A DNA stretch of 64,000 nt, from assembly GCF_017498525.1 (NCBI RefSeq), contig NZ_CP071796.1:2170001-2234000 (forward strand), in the 5' to 3' direction. Positions 36,677 to 45,155 of the stretch are shown piece after piece. Source of the DNA: Ottowia testudinis (lineage in GTDB: Bacteria > Pseudomonadota > Gammaproteobacteria > Burkholderiales > Burkholderiaceae_C). The position numbers and the translations under genes are program-made. Below the pieces are notes generated by a model. That model was not told where the DNA came from. It worked only from the letters and a program-made list of their open reading frames with translations, and searched no databases. Every line of letters begins with the position of its first letter. Positions within the stretch are counted from its first letter, which is position 1.

Positions 36677-37777
36677 ATGCCGAGCACACAGCCATCCATC
36701 CTCGCGCCACGCCTGCAGCCACCCATCACGGGCTGCGACGTGGCCAAACGCCGTAGCATCCGCTTCGCCTGGGTCGTCGTCGGCCTGTGCGTGTCGTTGG
36801 CGGCGCTGCTGCTCCTATCGCTGCAGTTCGGTGCGGTGCCACTCCAGTTGCACCAAGTCCACTCCGGATTGACCGGTGGCGGCAACGCCTTGCATGACGC
36901 ACTGATATGGAACCTGAGACTGCCGCGCAGTCTGCTCGCCGCGGTGGTCGGACTGCACTTCGCCGTCTCGGGACTGATCCTGCAGGCCGTGATCCGCAAC
37001 CCGCTGGCCGATCCCGGGGTCATTGGCATTTCGAGTGGCGCCAGTCTGGCGGCGGTGGTTCTCTTGTTGCTGGCCGATCTGATCAACACCGGCCTGCAGG
37101 ACGCGGCCCGTCACGTGAGCATGACTTGGCTGCCCTTCGCCGCGCTGTCAGGTGGACTGGCCACGGCGGGTCTGGTCCTCGGCCTGGCCTGGGACGCGCG
37201 CCTGAGCCCCGCCCGGCTTGCGCTCAATGGCGTAGCGGTTGGCGCGCTCCTTCATGCCATAGTCATGTGGGTGGTGGTGATCTGGGGCGGCGCGCGCACC
37301 GAGATCGCGCTGATCTGGCTTGCAGGCAGCCTGTACGGCCGTGATTTCAATCATCTGCTCGTATTGCTGCCCTGGAGCGTGCTGGGACTTGCCGGCACGC
37401 TCATGCTGCTGCGCCCTCTTTCCCTGCTTCGCTTCGACGACGGGATCGGGCAGGCGCTCGGCCTGTCGGTGCGACGGTGGCGCCTCGTCGCCATCGCGGT
37501 GGCTGTCATGCTCGCAGCCAGTGCCATCTCGGTCGCTGGCCCTATCGGTTTCGTCGGACTGGTGGTTCCGCATCTTGCACGCCTGCTTGTCGGCGGCGAC
37601 ATGCTCCGCCTACTGGTGACCGGCGCGTTCAGCGGCGCAATCCTGACGTTGGCAGCCGACACCGTCGCACGCACCGCGATCAGTCCGCTGGAACTGCCCG
37701 TCGGCGCCCTGACCACCCTGATCGGTATCCCAGTATTCCTGGTCATTTTGCAGCACCAGGCGAGGCCCAGGCCATGA
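36677..37777 (+). CDS. FecCD-family permease 2
   Basis: A 366-residue FecCD-type permease. The start is the ATG at 36677, two bases after the previous stop; the frame stays open upstream, but that part is the shadow of permease 1. Conserved segments are IRNPLADPGVIGISSGAS, IWLAGSLYGRDF and AGPIGFVGLVVPHLARLL. About 45 residues precede the first helix. Its stop overlaps the ATPase start (ATGA). Confidence 0.9.
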   Translation: MPSTQPSILAPRLQPPITGCDVAKRRSIRFAWVVVGLCVSLAALLLLSLQFGAVPLQLHQVHSGLTGGGNALHDALIWNLRLPRSLLAAVVGLHFAVSGLILQAVIRNPLADPGVIGISSGASLAAVVLLLLADLINTGLQDAARHVSMTWLPFAALSGGLATAGLVLGLAWDARLSPARLALNGVAVGALLHAIVMWVVVIWGGARTEIALIWLAGSLYGRDFNHLLVLLPWSVLGLAGTLMLLRPLSLLRFDDGIGQALGLSVRRWRLVAIAVAVMLAASAISVAGPIGFVGLVVPHLARLLVGGDMLRLLVTGAFSGAILTLAADTVARTAISPLELPVGALTTLIGIPVFLVILQHQARPRP

Positions 37778-38622
37778 CCCTGCACGCCAAACACCTGGCC
37801 TTGGCCTATGGCACACGCCCTGTGGTTGAAGTCCCCGAACTGCGACTCACGCCGGGCACCGTCACCTGCCTGGTCGGCCCCAACGGCTGCGGCAAATCGA
37901 CCCTGTTGAAAGCACTGGGAGGCTTGCTCGCACCGACGGCTGGAAACGTCTTTCTCGATGAGAAACCGCTGACCGATTGGGCGCCCAAGGCCATCGCCCG
38001 CCGGCTCGCCAGCCTCCCGCAGTCACCCGGCGCGCCCGACGACATCAGCGTCCTGCAACTGATCGGCCACGGCCGCTATCCCCATCAAGGCCTGTTCGCC
38101 AGCCCCAGCCGCCATGACGGCGAAGTCGTGGAATGGGCGATGTGCGCGACCCATGTCGCGCACCTGCGCGGCAGGCGGTTCAACACATTGTCCGGCGGCG
38201 AGCGCCAGCGTGTCTGGTTGGCCATGACACTGGCTCAACAGGCGGAGATCCTCCTGCTTGATGAGCCCACGACCTATCTCGACATGGGCCACCAGATGGA
38301 ATTGCTGGAACTTCTGGCCGCGCTGCAGCGCGAACACAAGCTGACCATCGCGATGGTGCTGCACGACCTCAACCAAGCGAGCCAGTATGCCGATCGGCTG
38401 CTGGCCATGCGCGAGGGCCGAATCATCGCCGACGGGCCGCCACGAGACATCGTCGACTCCCGCCTCACCGAAACACTCTTCAGGCTGCCGACAGAAAGGA
38501 TCGAACGGGAATTCGCTGGCAGACGGGTGCCGTACTGCCTCCCCTTGCCCAGCACACAGAGATCCGGCTCAGAGATACCGCAACCCAGACACACGGCCCT
38601 CGTCGCTTTGGGAAACACATGA
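37774..38622 (+). CDS. Iron-siderophore ABC ATPase (FepC/FecE type)
   Basis: A 282-residue ATPase with Walker A GPNGCGKST (residue 36), signature LSGGERQR, Walker B ILLLDEPTTYLD and the H-loop in VLHDLNQA, all typical of the FepC family. It powers uptake through the two FecCD permeases. Both ends overlap neighbours by ATGA: the permease stop at the start, and the TonB receptor start at the stop. The last 30 residues are extra and low in complexity compared with FepC. Confidence 0.92.
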   Translation: MTLHAKHLALAYGTRPVVEVPELRLTPGTVTCLVGPNGCGKSTLLKALGGLLAPTAGNVFLDEKPLTDWAPKAIARRLASLPQSPGAPDDISVLQLIGHGRYPHQGLFASPSRHDGEVVEWAMCATHVAHLRGRRFNTLSGGERQRVWLAMTLAQQAEILLLDEPTTYLDMGHQMELLELLAALQREHKLTIAMVLHDLNQASQYADRLLAMREGRIIADGPPRDIVDSRLTETLFRLPTERIEREFAGRRVPYCLPLPSTQRSGSEIPQPRHTALVALGNT

Positions 38623-40802
38623 ATCACCGCTTCACCGCCCATTTCCAGTCCCGCCCATTCGCAATGGCTCTGGGTCTTGCCATTGTCGCAACGACCGTCG
38701 CGGCCGAGACCGATGCGACCAGAGCCGAAGGCGCCACCACCCTCGGCACAGTGACGGTCACCGCCCGCCGCGGCGAGGAGTTGGCGAAGGACGTTCCATT
38801 CAGCGTCTCCACGATCAGCGGCGACGATGCCGAAGCTCGCCGCCTCTACTCCCTCGAAGACATGCTGCGGCAGACGCCCGGTATCGACTTCGTGGTCAAC
38901 TCGGGTGCCGCCAACACGACCCTGCGTATTCGCGGGGTAGGTTCATTGCAGAAGGTCAGCGGCGACGACAGCTCCGTGGTGATCAACGTGGATGGCCTGC
39001 CCCTGTCGGCAGCCAATGCCAACTTGAATGTCCTCGATGCCGAGCGCGTGGAAATACTGAAGGGACCACAAGGCACGCTGTTCGGGAGGAACGCGGAAGC
39101 AGGCGCGGTCAACATCGTTACCCGCAAGCCCACGCGCTGGTTCGAGGGTTACGCACGCACCGAAGCCGGACAGGCGCACCATCAGTTGCTCGAAGGAGCG
39201 GTCAGCGGCCCGCTGACCGAAACCTTCAGCGCCCGGCTGGCCATGCGCGGGCTCGGGATCGACAGCGTCCGCACCAACGTCCGCGATGGCGAACCCTTGA
39301 ACAAGCCTCGCGAACTCGCTGTCCGGGGCTCATTGCTATGGCAACCCACGTCGCGGACACGCCTATTCGTGACGGCCGGACACGATCTCCTGAAGAACCG
39401 GGATGTCACGATCTACGGGCTATACCCCTACGGCCGCAACGGCTGGGTCGACGTTCCACGCGGCGGCGAATGGAGTCGGCGCGAAGGGCAGCGCTACACC
39501 GCCGAGCTGACGCACGAGATGGACGCGAGCAATCTCACGCTGCTGAGCGGTTACGCGGATACGAAGGGGGACTTCCTCAGCTCCGTGTATGAAGGCCGGA
39601 CCTATCGGCAGTTGCTTGGCTTCCAACCCGATGCGCGCTGGCGCGTGCCATCCACAGAAAAGACCTACAACCAGGAGATCCGCCTCGCGTCCAAGCCTGG
39701 CGCACCGGTGTTCTGGGTGGCGGGACTGAACGTCCACCGAGCCGACCGCAGCAAGGACAATCGCGACGCATATGACAACTACTACCCCGCAAACCCGTAC
39801 AACGCCGACATCGATCGGAGGTTCAGAACCGACGCTCAGGCTGCGTTCGGGGAAGTGACCATTCCTGTCCAGGAAAAGACAAGGCTCACGCTGGGCGCCC
39901 GTTATACATGGGAGAAAAAACGCTACGCCGCACACTGGGTGGCCAAGCCAGACAATCCGAACACCATCCGCGAGGCCCACGATACCCAGAGCCTCAAGGA
40001 GAACTACGCCACGGGACGTGTGGCGTTGAGCCATGCTCTCAGCCAGCAGATCAATGTCTACGGTGTATATGCGCGGGGCCATAAGGCCGGGGGCTTCAAC
40101 GACGAAGGCACCAACTTCACCACCGGCCTGGCTGACCCCGCCTACAAGCCCGCGATTGTGGACAGCGTCGAAACGGGTTTCAAGTTCGAGAGTGCTGACA
40201 AGAAGATGGCATTCAACGCGGCGATCTTCCTCAACAAGGTGACGGACGATCATCTGTTGACCTATGACGTCCAGTCCTTCGCAGCTCTTACGGAGAACTA
40301 CGACACCGAGAGCAAGGGAATCGAGCTCGAAGGAGCCTGGCATATGGGCAGCGGTTGGACCATCTCTGGGGGACTTGCTTACATCGATGCCAGGATCAAG
40401 GGCTCCAAGCCAAGCAGCGTCGGCGGCGTTTCCGGCAACCGAACGCCGGAAGTGCCGAAGTGGGCGGCCAGCCTTGCCGTCGGCCATCGCATGAAGTTGC
40501 CGGCGTTCCTGGGAATGGGATCGCCCGTACTTCAAACCCAACTGTCCAGCCGTTTCGTCGGCACCCGTCCCGCGGATCCACAGAACAGTTTCAATCTGAC
40601 GGCCTACAACAAGGTCGATCTTCGTGTGGGCATCCAGGATCGGAACACCGAAATCTACTTCTGGGCCGACAACCTTCTGAACAAGCAGTACGACCTTTAC
40701 GGCTACTACATCCCTCCCTATGTGGCAGGCGGATCCGACGCCCGCATCGGTGCGCCCGGCCGCGGCCGCAGTCTGGGTGTAGGAATCAATGTCGCATTCT
40801 GA
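38619..40802 (+). CDS. TonB-dependent siderophore receptor 1
   Basis: A 727-residue outer-membrane receptor. A signal peptide covers about residues 1-29. TLGTVTVTARR is a possible TonB box region, followed by the plug (LEDMLRQTPGIDFVV, GPQGTLFGRNAEAGAVNIVTRKP) and the barrel, which ends in a C-terminal Phe (GVGINVAF) as expected for BAM-dependent insertion. No N-terminal signalling extension of the FecA type is present, so it should not signal to an anti-sigma factor. It is translationally coupled to the ATPase gene. Substrate presumed to be the ferric form of the cluster's product. Confidence 0.92.
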   Translation: MNHRFTAHFQSRPFAMALGLAIVATTVAAETDATRAEGATTLGTVTVTARRGEELAKDVPFSVSTISGDDAEARRLYSLEDMLRQTPGIDFVVNSGAANTTLRIRGVGSLQKVSGDDSSVVINVDGLPLSAANANLNVLDAERVEILKGPQGTLFGRNAEAGAVNIVTRKPTRWFEGYARTEAGQAHHQLLEGAVSGPLTETFSARLAMRGLGIDSVRTNVRDGEPLNKPRELAVRGSLLWQPTSRTRLFVTAGHDLLKNRDVTIYGLYPYGRNGWVDVPRGGEWSRREGQRYTAELTHEMDASNLTLLSGYADTKGDFLSSVYEGRTYRQLLGFQPDARWRVPSTEKTYNQEIRLASKPGAPVFWVAGLNVHRADRSKDNRDAYDNYYPANPYNADIDRRFRTDAQAAFGEVTIPVQEKTRLTLGARYTWEKKRYAAHWVAKPDNPNTIREAHDTQSLKENYATGRVALSHALSQQINVYGVYARGHKAGGFNDEGTNFTTGLADPAYKPAIVDSVETGFKFESADKKMAFNAAIFLNKVTDDHLLTYDVQSFAALTENYDTESKGIELEGAWHMGSGWTISGGLAYIDARIKGSKPSSVGGVSGNRTPEVPKWAASLAVGHRMKLPAFLGMGSPVLQTQLSSRFVGTRPADPQNSFNLTAYNKVDLRVGIQDRNTEIYFWADNLLNKQYDLYGYYIPPYVAGGSDARIGAPGRGRSLGVGINVAF

Positions 40803-40905
40803 TGCACAGGGTTCCCAAGTACTCCGTATTGCTCCAGCATCAACAGCGTTGCTTCCCGAGCGAGGCTACGCGATCGGCATTTTCACGTCCTTGAGAGGCT
40901 TTCAC

Positions 40906-43137
40906 ATGAATCAGCGTCCTTCGGGAGGAACCCGGCGTCTTGCGCGCCGCTCCGCAACTGCATTCCCACTGCACCCAGTGCTCCTCGCGCTGGCAAGCGC
41001 GCTCAGCATCGGAATACCACGAATCGCAACCGCCGTGGAGGCGGACGATGCGAAGCCCGACACCCCGGCCACGCTAGGAACGGTGACCGTCAATGCCCGA
41101 CGCAGCGCAGAGCAGGCCAAGGACATTCCCTTCAGCGTCTCCACCATCAGCGGTGATGAAGCGGAGGCGCGCCGCCTCCACAGTCTCGAAGACGTGCTGC
41201 GACAAACCCCCGGTGTGGATTTCGTGGTCAACATGGGTGCGGCGAACACCACGCTGCGCATGCGCGGCGTGGGCGCGCTGCAGAAAGTCAGCGGCGATGA
41301 CACCTCCGTCGTGATCAATGTGGACGGGATGCCCATGTCCGCAAGCAATGCGACCTTGAACGTCCTCGACGTCGAGCGCGTGGAGGTTCTGAAGGGACCG
41401 CAGGGCACGCTGTTCGGACGAAACTCCGAAGCCGGTGCCGTCAACATCGTCACGCGCAAACCGACACGTTGGTTCGAGGGACAGGCGCGGGCCGAACTCG
41501 GCCAGGATCACCATCGCCTGCTCGAAGGCGTGGTCAGCGGCCCTCTGACCGAGAACTTGGCTGCACGGCTGGCCGTACGGGGCTCCGGCATCGATAGCCA
41601 GATCGAGAACATGCAGGATGGCCAGCCCCTGACCAAGCCCCGCGAGACAAGCGCGCGCGCCAGCCTGCTCTGGGAGATTGCACCGAGTACCAGTCTCAAT
41701 CTGAGCGCAGGACGCGAAAGCCTCAAGGATCGCGATTGGGTCTATCTCTTGTACCCCTATGGCAAACCGGCCCTCAGCGATATCCCGCCTGGGAGTGAAT
41801 CGAACCGCAGGGAGGTCGATCGCTACACCGCTGAATTGACCCACCGTTTCGACCATTCGGCACTGACGTTGCTCAGCGGCTACGCCCGCACGAACCATCG
41901 CGGGACCACACCGATCTACGAAGGGCGCACCTATACCCAGTTGATAGGCTTCCGGCCCGACGCGAGTTGGAGCAGCCGATCCAATGAGAAAGTCTTCAAC
42001 CACGAACTGCGCCTGGCCTCGCTTCCCGGCGCGAATCTATTCTGGGTGGTTGGGGCCAATCTGTTCCGCGCTGACCGAGAACTGGATCGCATCAACTCTT
42101 ACGATACCTTCTATCCCGGCAACCCCACCGCGTCCGACACGTATCGCGATTTCACCACCGACTCCCGTGCGATCTTCGGCGAGGTGACATTTCCCGTGGC
42201 GCGCGCAACCAAGTTGACGCTGGGTGGGCGATACACGGCGGAGAAGAAAACCTATGAAGCTCACTGGCTGGCCAACGCCGACAACCCCAGCCCAATCCGG
42301 GAGGCGCGGGATTCCCAGAAGCTGTCCGACAACTACGCCACCGGTCGCATCGCCCTCGGTCACGAACTCAACAAGAACACCAATCTTTATGGCATTTACT
42401 CGCGCGGCTACAAGGCAGGCGGCTTCGACGACGAAGGCATCAATTTCACCAGCGGCATGCCGGATACCCCGTACAAGGCGGGCGTGGTCGATAGCTATGA
42501 GGCTGGCGTCAAGTTCGAGAGCACCGACAAGCGCCTGAGCCTGAACACCGCTCTGTTCTTCAATCAAGTGAAGAACGATCACCTGTTGATGTTCGACCCG
42601 CAGACCATGGCGACCCGCAAGGACAACCGCGACACGGAAAGCCGTGGCGTCGAAATCGAAGCGCAGTGGCAAATCAGTCGTGCACTGATGCTGTCTGGCG
42701 GGCTCGCCTATACCCGCGCCAGGATCAAGGGGACCGCTGATGGTAATGACACCAATGGTGTGAGAGGTGGCAACGGGGTGCCGGAAGTGCCTCGATGGGG
42801 TGGCACGCTCACAGCCAGCTACCAGACCCCGGTGCCGGGTGCGTTCGGGCTTGCGAACCCGATGCTGAATATCAAGGTGACCAATCGCTATGTAGGTGTT
42901 CGCCCGGCTGATCCGCAAAACACCTTCAACCTGAAGGCGTACAACAAGCTCGATCTTCGGGTTGGCATCCAGAATCGGAACACGGAAATCTACTTCTGGG
43001 CCGACAACCTTCTGGACAAGCAATACGACCTCTACGGCTACTACATTCCACCCTATGTGCCCGGAGGATCCGATGCCCGCATCGGCGCACCCGGCCGTGG
43101 CCGCAGCCTGGGCATCGGAATCAATGTGATGTTCTGA
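40906..43137 (+). CDS. TonB-dependent siderophore receptor 2, paralogue of receptor 1
   Basis: A 743-residue receptor closely similar along its whole length to receptor 1, for example LRQTPGVDFVV, GPQGTLFGRNSEAGAVNIVTRKP and an almost identical C-terminal 60 residues, ending in MF. I chose the ATG at 40906 (MNQRPSGGTRR), which has GAGAGG 8 nt upstream; the frame is open from 40789. The signal peptide core is VLLALASALSIGIP. The pair is a tandem duplication with divergence concentrated in barrel loops, suggesting different ligands or phage/bacteriocin evasion (inference). Confidence 0.9.
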   Translation: MNQRPSGGTRRLARRSATAFPLHPVLLALASALSIGIPRIATAVEADDAKPDTPATLGTVTVNARRSAEQAKDIPFSVSTISGDEAEARRLHSLEDVLRQTPGVDFVVNMGAANTTLRMRGVGALQKVSGDDTSVVINVDGMPMSASNATLNVLDVERVEVLKGPQGTLFGRNSEAGAVNIVTRKPTRWFEGQARAELGQDHHRLLEGVVSGPLTENLAARLAVRGSGIDSQIENMQDGQPLTKPRETSARASLLWEIAPSTSLNLSAGRESLKDRDWVYLLYPYGKPALSDIPPGSESNRREVDRYTAELTHRFDHSALTLLSGYARTNHRGTTPIYEGRTYTQLIGFRPDASWSSRSNEKVFNHELRLASLPGANLFWVVGANLFRADRELDRINSYDTFYPGNPTASDTYRDFTTDSRAIFGEVTFPVARATKLTLGGRYTAEKKTYEAHWLANADNPSPIREARDSQKLSDNYATGRIALGHELNKNTNLYGIYSRGYKAGGFDDEGINFTSGMPDTPYKAGVVDSYEAGVKFESTDKRLSLNTALFFNQVKNDHLLMFDPQTMATRKDNRDTESRGVEIEAQWQISRALMLSGGLAYTRARIKGTADGNDTNGVRGGNGVPEVPRWGGTLTASYQTPVPGAFGLANPMLNIKVTNRYVGVRPADPQNTFNLKAYNKLDLRVGIQNRNTEIYFWADNLLDKQYDLYGYYIPPYVPGGSDARIGAPGRGRSLGIGINVMF

Positions 43138-43223
43138 TGGCCCGGATCGGTTCGCCCGCTCCCGATCAGAACGGCTTGCTGCCGTCGGTAAGCAGGCGGA
43201 ACCGATCAAAGGTATCTGGTTCG

Positions 43224-44000
43224 ATGAGCATCGATCGCAACGAACTCCGTGTATGGTCGATGAAGACCTCGGAGGTACCGCATTCCATCCCTTCCGCGTA
43301 TGTCAAAGTCCTGCAACGGTGGGAGCATGCGCGCGCGAGTGCATTTGTGCATGAGTCCGACCGCCGTGACTACATCTGTGCCCATGCATTGAGGCGTGCT
43401 CTCCTGGCAGACTGCTTCGGACTGCGGGCGGGATCATGGGACATTGAACAACGCCATCTGCAGAAACCCATCATTGCCACACCGATTCAGCATGGGACGG
43501 CGGAAAGCAATCTAACGCACACCCGCGGCTTTGTAGCGGTCGTTGTAGGGCTCGATTGCGCGGTGGGTATCGATGCTGAAGACCGCAACCGCCACATTGA
43601 GCCCGATGCGGCATCATTGATATGCTCGACTAGTGAGCATGATTTCCTGAATGCGATCCCGAGCAGTTCTCCGGCACGGCGCGAACTCCTATTGCATATG
43701 TGGGTTCGCAAGGAAGCCCTTCTGAAGGCAATGGGAGTAGGTCTTTCCTTTCCACTCCCCGCGATCGATCTCGATCACAATGGGCACCCATCGCTATCCC
43801 ATTCCACCTTCGCGATTGGCGCCATCAGTGATTGGCGGATCTGGAACATTGATGCAGGCCCCTCGCATCTGGTCGCGGTAGGTGCGCATCACTGCGGCCG
43901 CTCCCTGTTGCCAACACATCAAGCCATCAACTGGCATGATCTCGAAGACATGCTCCTGCATGGAAATTCGCTTGGGCAAGCCAATGAGGACTATCGATAG
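43224..44000 (+). CDS. Sfp-type 4'-phosphopantetheinyl transferase
   Basis: A protein of about 258 residues with the family motifs NLTHTRGFVAVVVG, VGIDAEDRNR (Mg-binding acids) and WVRKEALLKAMGVGL. It would convert the NRPS carrier domains to their active form with CoA. Starts: the ATG at 43224 gives the usual N-terminus; an alternative at 43137 overlaps the receptor stop (TGATG) and would add 29 residues. It lies at the end of the plus-strand uptake operon, and the only biosynthetic partner genes in the window are the two NRPSs. Confidence 0.88.
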   Translation: MSIDRNELRVWSMKTSEVPHSIPSAYVKVLQRWEHARASAFVHESDRRDYICAHALRRALLADCFGLRAGSWDIEQRHLQKPIIATPIQHGTAESNLTHTRGFVAVVVGLDCAVGIDAEDRNRHIEPDAASLICSTSEHDFLNAIPSSSPARRELLLHMWVRKEALLKAMGVGLSFPLPAIDLDHNGHPSLSHSTFAIGAISDWRIWNIDAGPSHLVAVGAHHCGRSLLPTHQAINWHDLEDMLLHGNSLGQANEDYR

Positions 44001-44002
44001 CG

Positions 44003-44350
44003 TCTTTCGTCTACAGGGAGGGTTGGCAGCCCGACCTTGCCTTCTTCGCCTGGAACCGCACCTTGGAACTCAATGGCCATGGCGAGCAGCGCTTGGCCCG
44101 CATCGAGGAAAACTGGCTGGCCCTGTGCAAGCATGCGGTCGTCGAGGGGCCGCTGGCGCCACACTTGTGCGGCGGCTTCCGTATTGACCCGGCTGGCCCT
44201 CGTCAGAAACACTGGCGACATTCGGGAATGCCAGCCTGGATTTCGCCCACCTCACCGTCATGCGAGAAGGCGACACCCACCGGGTGCCCTGCCAGCGCCT
44301 GGTGGATGTCGGCAACGATGCCCTGCTGAATCACGCAATGGGGCTTGGCG
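44003..44350 (+). pseudogene. pchA: Remnant of isochorismate synthase pchA, frameshifted
   Basis: The frame from about 44012 reads PDLAFFAWNRTLELNGHGEQ then RLARIEENWLALC, AVVEGPLAP, LCGGFRIDP and GPRQKHW. This matches, almost residue for residue as I remember it, P. aeruginosa PchA around residues 65-130 (AFFAW...LELQGHGEQRFARIEENW). After KHWR the frame shifts, and another frame continues FGNASLDFAHLTVMREGD...VPCQRLVDVGNDALL, again PchA-like, until it meets the sigma gene. Only about a quarter of PchA is left, with no start and no catalytic part. It indicates that the cluster once had a separate isochorismate synthase, now replaced by the synthase domain at 27436-30414. Confidence 0.75.
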
Positions 44351-44353
44351 CCC

Positions 44354-44878
44354 TCATACACCTTCCAGCAAATCGCGGCACGAAGCAATCGCCTGTGTTG
44401 CATCCCTGAGCATGAAATTCACCAGCGTCGCCGAGCATCCCAGTTCCTGCGCGATCTGCCGCTGCGTCAGTCCGCCCAGCCTGTAGAGCTCAAATGCGTG
44501 TCGCGTCCTCGGCGGCAGGGAACGGAGCACCTCATCGATGGCATCGAGCACCTGCCGTTCATGGAGATGCCGCTCCGGAATACAACCGCCGGCGACCTGA
44601 GGAAGTTCTCCATCCACCGTGTACACGCGGTAGTCTGACTCGACGCGTTGGCGACGGCAGTGATCGAGCGCCAGATTGCGAACCACTTGGCAGCAGTAGG
44701 TGTACGGTTTGCATACATCACGTGCGCAGGCTCCTTTAACAAGCTTCAGATAGGCATCCTGCGTCACCTCATCGGCAATCTCAGAGGTTCCGACGATCTT
44801 CTGGGCGATGCAGCGAAGCTGCGCACGATGCGCAACGAAGACTTGTCCCAGTGCCGTTTCCGGCAAATCCATCGACAT
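44354..44878 (-). CDS. ECF sigma factor (FecI/PvdS-type, iron starvation)
   Basis: An ECF sigma factor of 174 residues. Region 2 (EIADEVTQDAYLKLV, YTYCCQVVRNLALDHCRRQ) and region 4 (LRSLPPRTRHAFELYRLGGLTQRQIAQELG) are clear. The start at 44878 has GAGAGG 6 nt upstream; the open frame to 44944 is rejected because that extension is the Fur box itself. No FecR-type anti-sigma gene is adjacent and neither TonB receptor has a signalling domain, so it resembles stand-alone iron-starvation sigma factors controlled by Fur. Its 3' end abuts the pchA remnant. Confidence 0.88.
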   Translation of the reverse strand: MSMDLPETALGQVFVAHRAQLRCIAQKIVGTSEIADEVTQDAYLKLVKGACARDVCKPYTYCCQVVRNLALDHCRRQRVESDYRVYTVDGELPQVAGGCIPERHLHERQVLDAIDEVLRSLPPRTRHAFELYRLGGLTQRQIAQELGCSATLVNFMLRDATQAIASCRDLLEGV

Positions 44879-44929
44879 TGCAACGCCTCTCAGCACAGGT
44901 AAATCGTCGCTTACGCGCTCATCACAATC

Positions 44930-44948
44930 GATAACGATTATCATTACG
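44930..44948 (-). promoter_or_regulatory. Fur box before the sigma gene
   Basis: On the minus strand CGTAATGATAATCGTTATC matches the 19-bp Fur consensus at 16 positions. It lies about 52 nt upstream of the chosen sigma start, a normal distance for a promoter overlapped by Fur. It is the only strong Fur site I found in the cargo, so iron may act on the whole cluster through this sigma factor. Confidence 0.8.
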
Positions 44949-45155
44949 TTTTCGTGAAAAGTCTACCGAATCAGTCATATTTAGAGCAGGCCAAGATCGC
45001 GAAACGGAATCCGCTCCATCCCGCCAAGTGCAGGAACCAGGCATTGGGTCGAACGTCCGTCCTTTGCAAAAACGTGGCAATGTGGCCAGGAGCCATCCTG
45101 TGGTATGGATGGCGGAACGTTGCGCGAGGAAAGCCCCCGACGAGAATCATCGGCT

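Noticed and set aside
44879-44944. N-terminal extension of the sigma factor (MIIVIDCDERV...)
   Set aside because: These codons are the Fur box and promoter; a good ribosome-binding site supports the start at 44878.
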